51,873 nt of DNA from an uncultured Clostridia bacterium (lineage in GTDB: Bacteria > Bacillota > Clostridia > Christensenellales > Borkfalkiaceae), in NCBI GenBank assembly GCA_947174975.1, contig CAMWLA010000001.1, positions 1 through 51,873 on the forward strand, given 5' to 3'. This document shows positions 24,071-31,688 of this stretch, in pieces (position 1 is the first letter of the stretch; each line of letters starts with the position of its first letter). The notes beneath the pieces were generated by a model. That model was not told the origin of the DNA. It did no database searches and saw only the letters and a list, made by a program, of their open reading frames with translations. A program made the translations under genes and the position numbers.

Positions 24071-26728
24071 TTATTTTGCCGTGCCGTTTAAGATGGGTTC
24101 GAGATAAGCCCAGTAAGCTTTTGCCGTAGTCCAGCCGTCGGCATAAACGATTTGTCTGTTTTCTGCGAGTTTTGAAATTTTAGCTCCGTTGGTAACTAAC
24201 GGCTTATCAAGCAGATCTTCGATAGAAGTATAATCCACAACTACACTTTGCATATCATAATGTCCGCTCGTTCCGTAAAGAATGATGTAGTTCATTATGC
24301 TGAAGAAGCTGTCGTCTGTTCTCTTTTCGCCGGTCAGATACCTGAAGCTAAGCTGGTTGGAAGCATTGAGCACGTTCCTCTGGAAGTCTTCGGCTACGGG
24401 AAGTCCCGTGGGAACACAAGTAAACCAGTAATTGTTAGCGTCGATATCGAGGGACATACCCTTAATTATACCCTTATCAAGCGCCGTGCCGACGATCTTT
24501 GCGCCCGCCTGACCCATCTTGGAGGTAAGCTGGTTTTCGAACGACTGGTTCTTTACGCCGATAGGAAGGGTTGAACCGATGAGATAACGCGCATAGTTGT
24601 TATAGTTGAGTTTTACGTCGGCAAGGTCGCCGGTGAAGTTGGTTACACCGTCAAGTCTCTTACCCTTAAACGACTCATAGAATTTATCGGTTATGGTGGG
24701 GGTAATCGCTCCCTTGTAGTCGGAACCGGCATATTTAACGCCCTTGTAGGTGAAGTAGTTCTCGGGAACATTCTTTCCGGTTTTAGGGTCTACTTTAGTC
24801 TTAGGATTGGACTGTACTTCGTTGTACCAGAAGCCGCCCTTACCGTCTGCATTCTCAGCCATGGGGCCGAAGGTGGAAACGATTTGTCCGTCTTCCGAAT
24901 ACAGATAGTCGATGAACTGCAAAGCCGCGTCAAGCTTTTTCTCGTCCTTTGCTACCGCGCCGTTAACCGCAAGACCGGAGGTCTTGGTTGAACGCCAGCT
25001 TTCGGTAAATCTGAAATACTCGTCTTCGGAATAAGAACCGTTACCGTCAACGTCCCAAGTGGAAACGGGGGTCATTACCGGTGCGAAGTAGTAGCCCTTA
25101 GGTATAGTACCCGCTTCCGTATAGGATACGCCGTTATCCTCAACCTTTAAACCGGCAAGGGTCTGCGACTGCGAATAATCGTAAGCCATAAAGTACTCGG
25201 TTTTACCCTTATTATCGCCGATACCGAGACCGGAAGCCGTCTGATAAGCTTTCATATCCTTGTAATCGGCTATCAGATTTTCACTTCTGAGGGCATGCAT
25301 TTTCTCCATTGCCTGGTAGAAAACTTTTTCCGTACGAGCGTCTTTAAGGTCGCCGTTATTGTCGATATAGGTATACTCAAGTCTCGAAGTACCGCCACGC
25401 ACGCCGTAGAGCTGGCACGCAAGGCTTACCATAGTGGGAGTTCTGTCGTTTGTTCCCGCACGGGGTGTAATTCCGTCGATAGTCTTACCGCTACCTACAA
25501 GCACGCTTGCGTTCGTCTTTACGCAGCGGAGCATTGCTACTAATTCGTCAACGTCCCAGCATGCGTCGTAACCGGTGAAGAGATTTGCACGGTTTGTAGC
25601 TGAATAAACGCTTTCACCCTTTTCGTTCTTATAGCATACGTCGATATATGCGCGGAAAAGGTTGACAAGCTGTTCGCCCGAAGCGTTAATATTTTCTTTG
25701 AGGGCTGCGTTCATAACGTCAACGATATTACCGCTTGTGCCCGCGTAAGCCTTATTGTTGGTTATTGCTTTATAAGCAGTGGCAAGCGGGGTATTTCCGC
25801 CTAACGCGGTAACAACAGCCGCATAGTCTTTCGTAATTTTCTGGGTATTCGAGCCGTCCGCTGTCAAAGCGTCTACGGTGTAGTTATCTGAACCCATAAA
25901 TGCATCTGCATAGGTTTGGGTTTCTTTTGCACCGCCGGTCTTTATGGTACAGACTTCCGCATACTTAGCCGTAGCGCCGGTAGCGGTGTCGCTGTTCAGA
26001 AGCTTTTCAGCCCAGTCGTGACGGATAAGGCAGTATCTTTCGATATCGTCGTAACCGTCGAAATAAGGAGCAATGTAAATCGTCTGATTAGAGCCGTCGC
26101 TCGTGCTCATACCCTCTTGCAACAGCGAGAGATAGACGATGGGGTTTTCCGCAAGGAACTTCGTGAAGTTGGGCATACGGTCAAGATAGTCCGCAAGATT
26201 TAAAATCATACTGCGGTCGGTTGCCGCATAAGAAACCGCTTCGGAAAGGTCGGTGGTGAAAAGATCGGTTTTTGAATATACCGTTTCACCGTTACGGATA
26301 GTTTCGTACAACTGCTTAAGGTTGTTACCCGTATCGTCGCCCATATACTTGTCATCCCAAGTGATATTGAGGTCTTTGCCCATCTGAACCCAAGCGGGCT
26401 TTACGCTTCTGTTGGAATATTTAACTCCGTCGGGAAGAGTAATTTCATCGCCGATGCCTTGGAAAGTTGTAGACGTAAGCGTACCCTTTGAACCTATTGC
26501 TACGTTTAAGGTTACGTTTCCTCTGTTCTTGTAAACGTCGTAGTTGAGCGATACGCCGTCTTCCTTTAATACGCCGTAATGGTCGGTTCCGACGACTACG
26601 CCTTTGTTTCCGCCGCCGCCGTTATCACCGCTGTCAGGCTTACCGCCGCAAGCGGCAAAAGATAAAGCCATTGTTCCCGCCATAACAACCGATACGGAAG
26701 CTATAGCCAGCTTTTTGAATTTGTTCAT
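24071..26728 (-). CDS. Very large extracellular solute-binding lipoprotein
   Basis: An 885-residue sugar-binding lipoprotein, the substrate receptor of the ABC importer. The signal peptide (MNKFKKLAIASVSVVMAGTM) ends with LSFAACGG, giving a lipid-anchored Cys near 30, then a Gly/Asp spacer. The body keeps family-1 binding-protein traits (DLFTTDLSEAVSY, MILNLADYLDRMPNF; near 600 a typical KDEKKLDAALQFIDYLYSED segment). It is far longer than the usual ~450-550 residues, as in LplA-like proteins for large oligosaccharides. The start has AAGGAG; upstream in-frame ATGs lie in the R2 element. The cargo is probably pectin oligomers. Confidence 0.9.
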   Translation of the reverse strand: MNKFKKLAIASVSVVMAGTMALSFAACGGKPDSGDNGGGGNKGVVVGTDHYGVLKEDGVSLNYDVYKNRGNVTLNVAIGSKGTLTSTTFQGIGDEITLPDGVKYSNRSVKPAWVQMGKDLNITWDDKYMGDDTGNNLKQLYETIRNGETVYSKTDLFTTDLSEAVSYAATDRSMILNLADYLDRMPNFTKFLAENPIVYLSLLQEGMSTSDGSNQTIYIAPYFDGYDDIERYCLIRHDWAEKLLNSDTATGATAKYAEVCTIKTGGAKETQTYADAFMGSDNYTVDALTADGSNTQKITKDYAAVVTALGGNTPLATAYKAITNNKAYAGTSGNIVDVMNAALKENINASGEQLVNLFRAYIDVCYKNEKGESVYSATNRANLFTGYDACWDVDELVAMLRCVKTNASVLVGSGKTIDGITPRAGTNDRTPTMVSLACQLYGVRGGTSRLEYTYIDNNGDLKDARTEKVFYQAMEKMHALRSENLIADYKDMKAYQTASGLGIGDNKGKTEYFMAYDYSQSQTLAGLKVEDNGVSYTEAGTIPKGYYFAPVMTPVSTWDVDGNGSYSEDEYFRFTESWRSTKTSGLAVNGAVAKDEKKLDAALQFIDYLYSEDGQIVSTFGPMAENADGKGGFWYNEVQSNPKTKVDPKTGKNVPENYFTYKGVKYAGSDYKGAITPTITDKFYESFKGKRLDGVTNFTGDLADVKLNYNNYARYLIGSTLPIGVKNQSFENQLTSKMGQAGAKIVGTALDKGIIKGMSLDIDANNYWFTCVPTGLPVAEDFQRNVLNASNQLSFRYLTGEKRTDDSFFSIMNYIILYGTSGHYDMQSVVVDYTSIEDLLDKPLVTNGAKISKLAENRQIVYADGWTTAKAYWAYLEPILNGTAK

Positions 26729-26791
26729 TATTTTCTCCTTATTATTTATAAATAATATAATGATTAACTTAATTATTAATGCGCCTTCAAA

Positions 26792-26910
26792 AACTTTGTA
26801 GATACAAGCAAGACAAGAAGAGTGAGGAAAACTTGAAGGAATGTACAATGAAGTACATGACTGAAAGTTGCCGCAACTCGACACAGTATTGCGCAAGTAT
26901 ATACGAAGTT
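26792..26910. repeat. Dispersed structured element, copy R2
   Basis: A 119-nt copy between the permease and binding-protein genes, ending one base before the permease stop codon. Outer arms AACTT..ATAC (26792-26805) and GTATATACGAAGTT pair. The middle helix is AACTT (26830-26834) with AAGTT (26865-26869). The central hairpin is TGTAC/GTACA with loop AATGAA. Confidence 0.8.
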
Positions 26911-26911
26911 T

Positions 26912-27835
26912 TTATTCTTTGACGCCACCCATATTTACGCCCTTTGCAAAATACTTCTGAATGAAAGGATAAATTGCAAGGATGGGGATAACCGCACAGA
27001 CGACCATTGCATACAGTACCGAGGTTGCGGAATAAGTATAGTCGGGAGACCACTTGTTGTCGCCGGCACTCGAACCGGTTATCTGCGTGTAGGTATTTAA
27101 GAAGTCACGGATATAAACCTGAACGGGCCATGAATACTCTTGCCCTTGTTCGCCTCCGGGGATAACCTTGTATGCCCAGAAGTAGCCGTTCCAACGGGAA
27201 ATTCCGAAGAAGAGCGCTACGGTTGCAATTGTTGCCTTACTCATAGGAATATATACTTTGGTAAGTACTTGCAGCTCGGTAGCTCCGTCTATTCTTGCAG
27301 CTTCTTCGATTTCGGAAGGAACACCCTCGAAAGAGTTACGAAGAAGTATGATATTCGTCGCATTCATACCCATCGCGATAACGATAGTCCACTTAAGGTC
27401 GGTTATGCCGATAGAAGTGAAAACTTGTGACGTCTGCATATAGTTCATATACTGGGGAATAATACCCGCGGAGAACCACATCGTGAACACGAGGAAGAAG
27501 TTGAAACCGTGTCTGCCCAAAAGTCTTTTCTTGGAGAGTGCGTACGCGCCGAGTATCGAATAGCCGAGCGACCAAACCGTACCGAAGAAGGTTACGAACA
27601 GCGTGTTCGAATAGTTTATCCAGAAACGGTTATCCGTCAAAACGTGCTTGAATGCGGAGCCTTGAACGTCGACGGGCCAGAGAATTACCTTACCACCGTC
27701 CACTGCGTCGGCAGAGCTGAACGCCGCCGAAAGTGCGTAAATTAAAGGATACACACACATCAGTGAGAACAGTATGAGGATAAAGTATGCGATAATTTTG
27801 AAAATAAGTTCTGAAACTTCTGTCTTTCTTTTCAT
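26912..27835 (-). CDS. Carbohydrate ABC transporter permease (LplC/YtcP type)
   Basis: A 307-residue inner-membrane permease of the CUT1 family with six membrane segments. The cytoplasmic EAA loop, which docks the ATPase, is present as EEAARIDGATELQVLTKVYI near residue 190. The N-terminal KIIAYFILILFSLMCVYPLI segment matches LplC/YtcP proteins for complex oligosaccharides. It pairs with the permease at 27847, 11 bp upstream. The R2 element follows its stop. Confidence 0.93.
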   Translation of the reverse strand: MKRKTEVSELIFKIIAYFILILFSLMCVYPLIYALSAAFSSADAVDGGKVILWPVDVQGSAFKHVLTDNRFWINYSNTLFVTFFGTVWSLGYSILGAYALSKKRLLGRHGFNFFLVFTMWFSAGIIPQYMNYMQTSQVFTSIGITDLKWTIVIAMGMNATNIILLRNSFEGVPSEIEEAARIDGATELQVLTKVYIPMSKATIATVALFFGISRWNGYFWAYKVIPGGEQGQEYSWPVQVYIRDFLNTYTQITGSSAGDNKWSPDYTYSATSVLYAMVVCAVIPILAIYPFIQKYFAKGVNMGGVKE

Positions 27836-27846
27836 ACCTTTCCTCC

Positions 27847-28920
27847 TTAATACAGCGATACGTCGGACGCTTTTCTTGCAATCGAGTTGGAACCGATTAC
27901 CAGAATCATACCGATTAAGTTATTGAGCATTTCGGCAGCGGTACCGACGGCTTTGAACTCGGTATCCGAAAGGTCGTTTGCGAAAGTCGAAACAACGTGC
28001 GCAACTTCGTAGTTACTGCCCGCGCCTTCGCCGTTACCTTGACCTAAGAGAAGGAATATCTTTTCGTAGCCTACGGAAAGAAGTCCGCCTATTTTCATAA
28101 TCAGCATTATGATTACGGTCGATAAAATGCTGGGTATTACAACGTAGCGCATCTGCGCCATTTTGCCCGCGCCGTCTATCTGAGCCGCCTCGTACGAGGT
28201 GGGCGACACGGCGATTACCGCAGCGAAGAATACTATACTGTCATAGCCCGCGTGTTCCCATAGGTCGGATATTATGTATATCGCCCTATAATACTTGGTT
28301 GAGAACACAAGACCTTGATTTATCGCCGTCTGATCCGCGCCGAACCAGCCGAACACCTTGGATACGACGCCGGGCGTCTGGTTGTTCGTCGAGTTGCGGA
28401 AAAGTATCAGAACGAGTGACGTTACGATAACGGTCGACAAGAATTTGGGAAGGTAAACGCAAACCTGCATTATACTTCTTGCCACGTTTGAACGGACTTC
28501 GTTGAAGAACAACGCAAGTATAATGGGCATAGGGAAGCCGAACAACAGTCCGTAGAACGCCGTTATAAAGGTATTTCTGAACGCACGCCAGAACTCGGGG
28601 CTGAGGTTGCCGTCGGTGAACAGCATCTGGAAGTATCTGAGACCGTTCCAGTAATAAGTGTTCACGTGACCTTTAACGCCGGTGTTGGGGTCTTTGAAGC
28701 AACCCATAAGCTCGTACATGGGCAAGTATTTCCATAAGAGATACACTAAAATCATAGGTATCAGCATTGCATAAAGACGCCAGTCTTTAAGTATGGTAAA
28801 GCCCGTGTTCTTCCATTTGTTCCGCTCTGTTTCGTCCCTTACTTGCTGTTCGGGCGACATACTGTAAGTACCGGTCGCCTCGTCGTAGATAAGGAAGTCG
28901 TCACATTTGAGTTTGAACAT
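27847..28920 (-). CDS. Carbohydrate ABC transporter permease (LplB/YteP type)
   Basis: A 357-residue permease with a ~40-residue polar N-terminal extension (MFKLKCDDFLIYDEATGTYS) before six membrane segments. The EAA loop is YEAAQIDGAGKMAQMRYVVI near 245. The LYAMLIPMILVYLLWKYLPM segment is typical of LplB/YteP, the partner of LplC. It forms the translocation pore with the 26912 product. A good GGAGG lies before the ATG. Confidence 0.93.
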   Translation of the reverse strand: MFKLKCDDFLIYDEATGTYSMSPEQQVRDETERNKWKNTGFTILKDWRLYAMLIPMILVYLLWKYLPMYELMGCFKDPNTGVKGHVNTYYWNGLRYFQMLFTDGNLSPEFWRAFRNTFITAFYGLLFGFPMPIILALFFNEVRSNVARSIMQVCVYLPKFLSTVIVTSLVLILFRNSTNNQTPGVVSKVFGWFGADQTAINQGLVFSTKYYRAIYIISDLWEHAGYDSIVFFAAVIAVSPTSYEAAQIDGAGKMAQMRYVVIPSILSTVIIMLIMKIGGLLSVGYEKIFLLLGQGNGEGAGSNYEVAHVVSTFANDLSDTEFKAVGTAAEMLNNLIGMILVIGSNSIARKASDVSLY

Positions 28921-28973
28921 TCAAATTTTCCTCCATATCACTTAAAAATTTTTAAGTAATTATTTTTACCTTA

Positions 28974-29663
28974 TTAATTATCCAAGCCGTCGTCCCATCT
29001 CTTTAAAATGGAAAGCGACTCTTTGTCTATCTCCAACGGCTCGTCGCCGTACTCGTCACGGCGGGCAAGCTCTTTACGCTCCGCATCCATGCGCAAGAGA
29101 TAGTGTTTCTGATCCTCGAACATTCCGTTCATTTTGCGGAGTATCATTATCACCGCAACCGCAAGCGCGAACGACAGACCGCCGTACACACCGAAGCCGA
29201 AGCTTGTGGCAAGAGATGCGAGGAAATTTGCGCCGAGTATCGCGCCCATACACGTTATGCCGAAGTTTACCGATACCCAGCCGACTAATATATATATTAA
29301 TGAAAAGTACCACTTGCCGCGGATCTTTTCTTTGCCCAAAAACTTGGTTAAAAGCAAAACCGAAAGAATGCACGCGCAGCCTATTGCATATGAAAGATAG
29401 CTTTGCCAGCTTCCGCCTTGCATTGCGCACAGCACGACGCCGTCCGCCACCGCGTAAATTCCGCCGACCCAGCCCCAGCGCATTATCACCGTAAGCGCGA
29501 TTGCCAGCATAAAATTCACGTAATACTTGTCGATCGTGGTTTTAAACCAGAATTTGAACGAGCAAAATACCAAAAGTTCGGAAAGCCCCAAGACAAGCGC
29601 AAAAAAGAATAAATCAGTGTATTTATATTGCCTGAATGAGATTAATTTTCCGTTTTTTCGCAT
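28974..29663 (-). CDS. Multi-pass membrane protein heading the transporter operon
   Basis: A 229-residue protein with about six membrane segments (for example LFFFALVLGLSELLVFCSF, YYVNFMLAIALTVIMRWGWV and ASLATSFGFGVYGGLSFALA) and a charged C-terminal ~45 residues (DAERKELARRDEYGDEPLEI). The small, Gly-rich helices recall ECF-type substrate-binding subunits, but no signature is certain. It is the first gene after the operon promoter. It lacks a visible ribosome site, so its translation may be weak or unusual. Role unknown. Confidence 0.75.
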   Translation of the reverse strand: MRKNGKLISFRQYKYTDLFFFALVLGLSELLVFCSFKFWFKTTIDKYYVNFMLAIALTVIMRWGWVGGIYAVADGVVLCAMQGGSWQSYLSYAIGCACILSVLLLTKFLGKEKIRGKWYFSLIYILVGWVSVNFGITCMGAILGANFLASLATSFGFGVYGGLSFALAVAVIMILRKMNGMFEDQKHYLLRMDAERKELARRDEYGDEPLEIDKESLSILKRWDDGLDN

Positions 29664-29677
29664 TTTTATAATTTACA

Positions 29678-29700
29678 ACATTTTATAGGGCATAAAATGT
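29678..29700. promoter_or_regulatory. Candidate operator dyad of the pectin operon
   Basis: A perfect 9-bp inverted repeat ACATTTTAT-agggc-ATAAAATGT lies between the operon promoter and its first gene, ~25 bp past the -10. A related half site (CATTTTATAGA) lies at 29711-29721. The position fits repression by roadblock. Confidence 0.6.
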
Positions 29701-29724
29701 GACTATATTTCATTTTATAGAATC

Positions 29725-29753
29725 ATTATATCATAGGGCAATTCAAAAATCAA
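29725..29753 (-). promoter_or_regulatory. Promoter of the pectin transporter operon
   Basis: On the minus strand TTGATT (29748-29753), 17 bp, TATAAT (29725-29730). It lies back to back with the pectinesterase promoter, their -35 boxes 11 bp apart, so one regulator could act on both. Confidence 0.75.
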
Positions 29754-29764
29754 TACATTTTTAA

Positions 29765-29793
29765 TTGTTTCAAAGTTTTTTTTGTGGTATACT
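29765..29793 (+). promoter_or_regulatory. Promoter of the pectinesterase gene
   Basis: TTGTTT (29765-29770), 17 bp, TATACT (29788-29793). It gives a leader of about 40 nt before the ATG at 29842. No clear ribosome site is seen in that leader. Confidence 0.65.
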
Positions 29794-29841
29794 GATTTCA
29801 ACAAAATAACAAAGCAAGTTAACAAATTAACAGTATTTACC

Positions 29842-30771
29842 ATGAAAACTTTACATTTAACTCCCGATTGCAACTTGTCCGAAGCGATAAATTCGTCCGA
29901 CGCGGAAGTAATTTATCTCAGCAAAGGAATATACAATCAGAAAACCGAAATACTTCGCGACAACCTCACAATTATAGGCGAAGGGCGCGAAACGGTGCTT
30001 ACCTTTGCAGACTTTGCGAATAAAATTCACGCCGACGGCAAGGAATACAACACTTTCCGCACGTATACGCTGTGCGTAACCGGAAACAATATACGTCTTG
30101 AAAATTTTACAGTGGAAAACTCAAACACCGACCCCGAAAGAGTGGGGCAATGCGTAGCGCTGTCCGTTCACGGCGATAATTTTACGGCTTTGAATATGAA
30201 TTTGGTATCCACGCAAGACACCCTTTTCCTCTCCCCTTTCCCCGACGATTTGGTCGTACGGTACCGCGGTTTTATTCCGCAAAGGCAACTCTATAAAGAG
30301 GGCGGGAACACGCACCTTTTCAAAAACTGCCGAATCTCGGGAACGGTTGATTTCATTTTCGGCTGTGCGGAAGCGTACTTTAAAAACTGCGAAATAATTT
30401 CGCTTAAAGATACGCGCGATATCGGCTTTGTCGCAGCGCCCGCGCACCCCCTACACGCGGAACGCGGTTTTACCTTTATAGACTGCGACTTCAAGTCCGA
30501 CGGCGCGAACGCGCAGACCGTTTACCTTGCAAGACCTTGGCGCGACTTCGGCAAGTGCGCGTTTATTAACTGCAAGTTGGGCAACCACGTAAACGGCGGA
30601 CTGTTCGACAAATGGAACGACACCGACCGCGATAAGAGCGCAAGATTTTACTACTTCGGTCTTGACTGCGAGCAAGCGAACCCCGTAGGATGGGGCAGAA
30701 AGCTTACGGCAGAGCAAGCTAACGATATTATAAACGACTGCGCGCGAAAATTTAAAACGCATAATATATAA
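29842..30771 (+). CDS. CE8 pectinesterase
   Basis: A 309-residue right-handed beta-helix enzyme that removes methyl esters from pectin. Family blocks are visible: GIYNQKTEILRDNLTIIGEG, QCVALSVHGDNFTALNMNL, STQDTLFL, GTVDFIFGCAEAYFKNCEI (catalytic Asp) and VYLARPWRDFGKCAFINC (substrate-binding Arg/Trp). No signal peptide, so it acts in the cytoplasm on imported esterified oligomers. ATG 29842 is preferred because the upstream in-frame stretch overlaps the promoter. It is divergent from the transporter operon and has its own promoter and terminator. Confidence 0.93.
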   Translation: MKTLHLTPDCNLSEAINSSDAEVIYLSKGIYNQKTEILRDNLTIIGEGRETVLTFADFANKIHADGKEYNTFRTYTLCVTGNNIRLENFTVENSNTDPERVGQCVALSVHGDNFTALNMNLVSTQDTLFLSPFPDDLVVRYRGFIPQRQLYKEGGNTHLFKNCRISGTVDFIFGCAEAYFKNCEIISLKDTRDIGFVAAPAHPLHAERGFTFIDCDFKSDGANAQTVYLARPWRDFGKCAFINCKLGNHVNGGLFDKWNDTDRDKSARFYYFGLDCEQANPVGWGRKLTAEQANDIINDCARKFKTHNI

Positions 30772-30786
30772 ATTTGTCGTAAAAAA

Positions 30787-30820
30787 GCAAATCCCCCCTA
30801 CACTCACCGTGTAGGGGGTT
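30787..30820. terminator. Bidirectional terminator
   Basis: A CCCCCTACAC/GTGTAGGGGG stem with a 5-nt loop. TTTTTT follows on the minus strand and TTAGTTTTA on the plus strand. It serves the pectinesterase and the small Cys-rich gene that converge here. Confidence 0.88.
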
Positions 30821-30824
30821 AGTT

Positions 30825-31067
30825 TTATCTGAATATTTTTTTTAACTCTTTAACTGCGCTTATAGCACCGCTGACGTTTTCCGCAGTTGCACGTTTCGTT
30901 TCGCGTTTACAGAACAAATCGCAGATTTCATCTTCTTTTACAATTTGTTCTTTAACACCGCAATTCCCGAACTTACGCGGATAAAAATTATGAAGACCTC
31001 TCTCGTAAAACTGCGTAAACAGTGCGCAATTACTGCACACCATATCATTTATTTTTATTTTTTTCAT
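30825..31067 (-). CDS. Small Cys-rich protein
   Basis: An 80-residue protein with CSNC near residue 10, and later Cys in GNCGVKE and ICDLFCKRE, a spacing that could bind zinc or an Fe-S cluster. The C-terminus is a basic helix. The ATG at 31067 lies inside the end of the upstream gene (overlap 23 bp) with a GGAAGAAGAG site, so translation is probably coupled. No known family. Together with the next gene and the divergent XRE regulator it forms a compact cassette. Confidence 0.6.
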   Translation of the reverse strand: MKKIKINDMVCSNCALFTQFYERGLHNFYPRKFGNCGVKEQIVKEDEICDLFCKRETKRATAENVSGAISAVKELKKIFR

Positions 31068-31332
31068 ACTCTTCTTCCCGTAAAATCTGCGCAACTGCCA
31101 TTAAGTGAAACAATATATCCTTTAATACGCGCTCGGTTGTCTTTTTCCGGCTCAACAACCAATATGATTTGTTTATCCACTGTTCGCAAGTTTCTTTATG
31201 ATTTTTAAGCTGTTTACACATATTACAATAGCCGTCTTTTAACTTTTCAAAACAAGTTTCTTTTTTTATATAGAAAGGGTCGTAAAATTTACAAATATTG
31301 CATCTGTGTTTATTTTGATTTTCTTTTTCCAT
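31045..31332 (-). CDS. Small Cys-rich protein
   Basis: A 95-residue protein. The N-terminal half has CNICKFYDP, ETCFEK, GYCNMCKQL and ETCEQW: six Cys in CxxC-like pairs, similar in style to the downstream product, so the two may be paralogues. The second half is helical and charged. ATG 31332 follows GGAG and lies at the edge of the operator region. Divergent from the small XRE regulator. Base composition is more A/T rich than the neighbours, which may mean acquisition. Confidence 0.65.
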   Translation of the reverse strand: MEKENQNKHRCNICKFYDPFYIKKETCFEKLKDGYCNMCKQLKNHKETCEQWINKSYWLLSRKKTTERVLKDILFHLMAVAQILREEEYEKNKNK

Positions 31333-31348
31333 ATTGTACTCCTTAATT

Positions 31349-31418
31349 ATGCAAATATGTATCACTATGATATTATGATAATGTGCATAAGTCAAGCATT
31401 TTTGATGCAAATATGTAT
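31349..31418. promoter_or_regulatory. Twin operator repeats in the XRE divergent region
   Basis: The 14-nt word ATGCAAATATGTAT occurs twice in direct orientation, at 31349-31362 and 31405-31418. Each is itself near-palindromic. A related ATTATCATAATATC-like sequence lies between. These are likely binding sites of the XRE protein controlling both directions. Confidence 0.7.
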
Positions 31419-31428
31419 AATAAATTAT

Positions 31429-31632
31429 ATGACAGTAGATTACAAAGAAGCTTTAAAATACCAAAGAGAACAAGCAGAACTATCACAAAGACAGTTGGCA
31501 ATCAAAACAGAAATACAACAAGGTAGTATAAGCCGTTGGGAGGCGGGTAAATCAATACCCAATATTGAAGCTTGCATTAAGCTTGCTGATTTTTACGGCA
31601 TTACACTTGACGAGCTTGTCGGCAGACATTAA
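31429..31632 (+). CDS. Small XRE-family transcriptional regulator
   Basis: A 67-residue protein that is almost only a Cro/C1 helix-turn-helix: YKEALKYQREQAELSQRQLA, then IQQGSISRWEAGKSIPNIEA and IKLADFYGITLDELVGR. ATG 31429 gives the normal family start; a longer reading would cross the operator repeats. No good ribosome site is visible, so it may be made at low level. It likely represses itself and the divergent Cys-rich genes through the twin 14-nt repeats. Confidence 0.85.
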   Translation: MTVDYKEALKYQREQAELSQRQLAIKTEIQQGSISRWEAGKSIPNIEACIKLADFYGITLDELVGRH

Positions 31633-31646
31633 ATTCTAATAAAGAA

Positions 31647-31677
31647 AACCCCCGACCGCGAATTGCGGTCGGGGGTT
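31647..31677. terminator. Bidirectional terminator
   Basis: A 13-bp perfect stem AACCCCCGACCGC/GCGGTCGGGGGTT with a 5-nt loop. It closes the XRE gene and the galacturonate operon from opposite sides. Confidence 0.92.
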
Positions 31678-31688
31678 ATTTTATTTAA

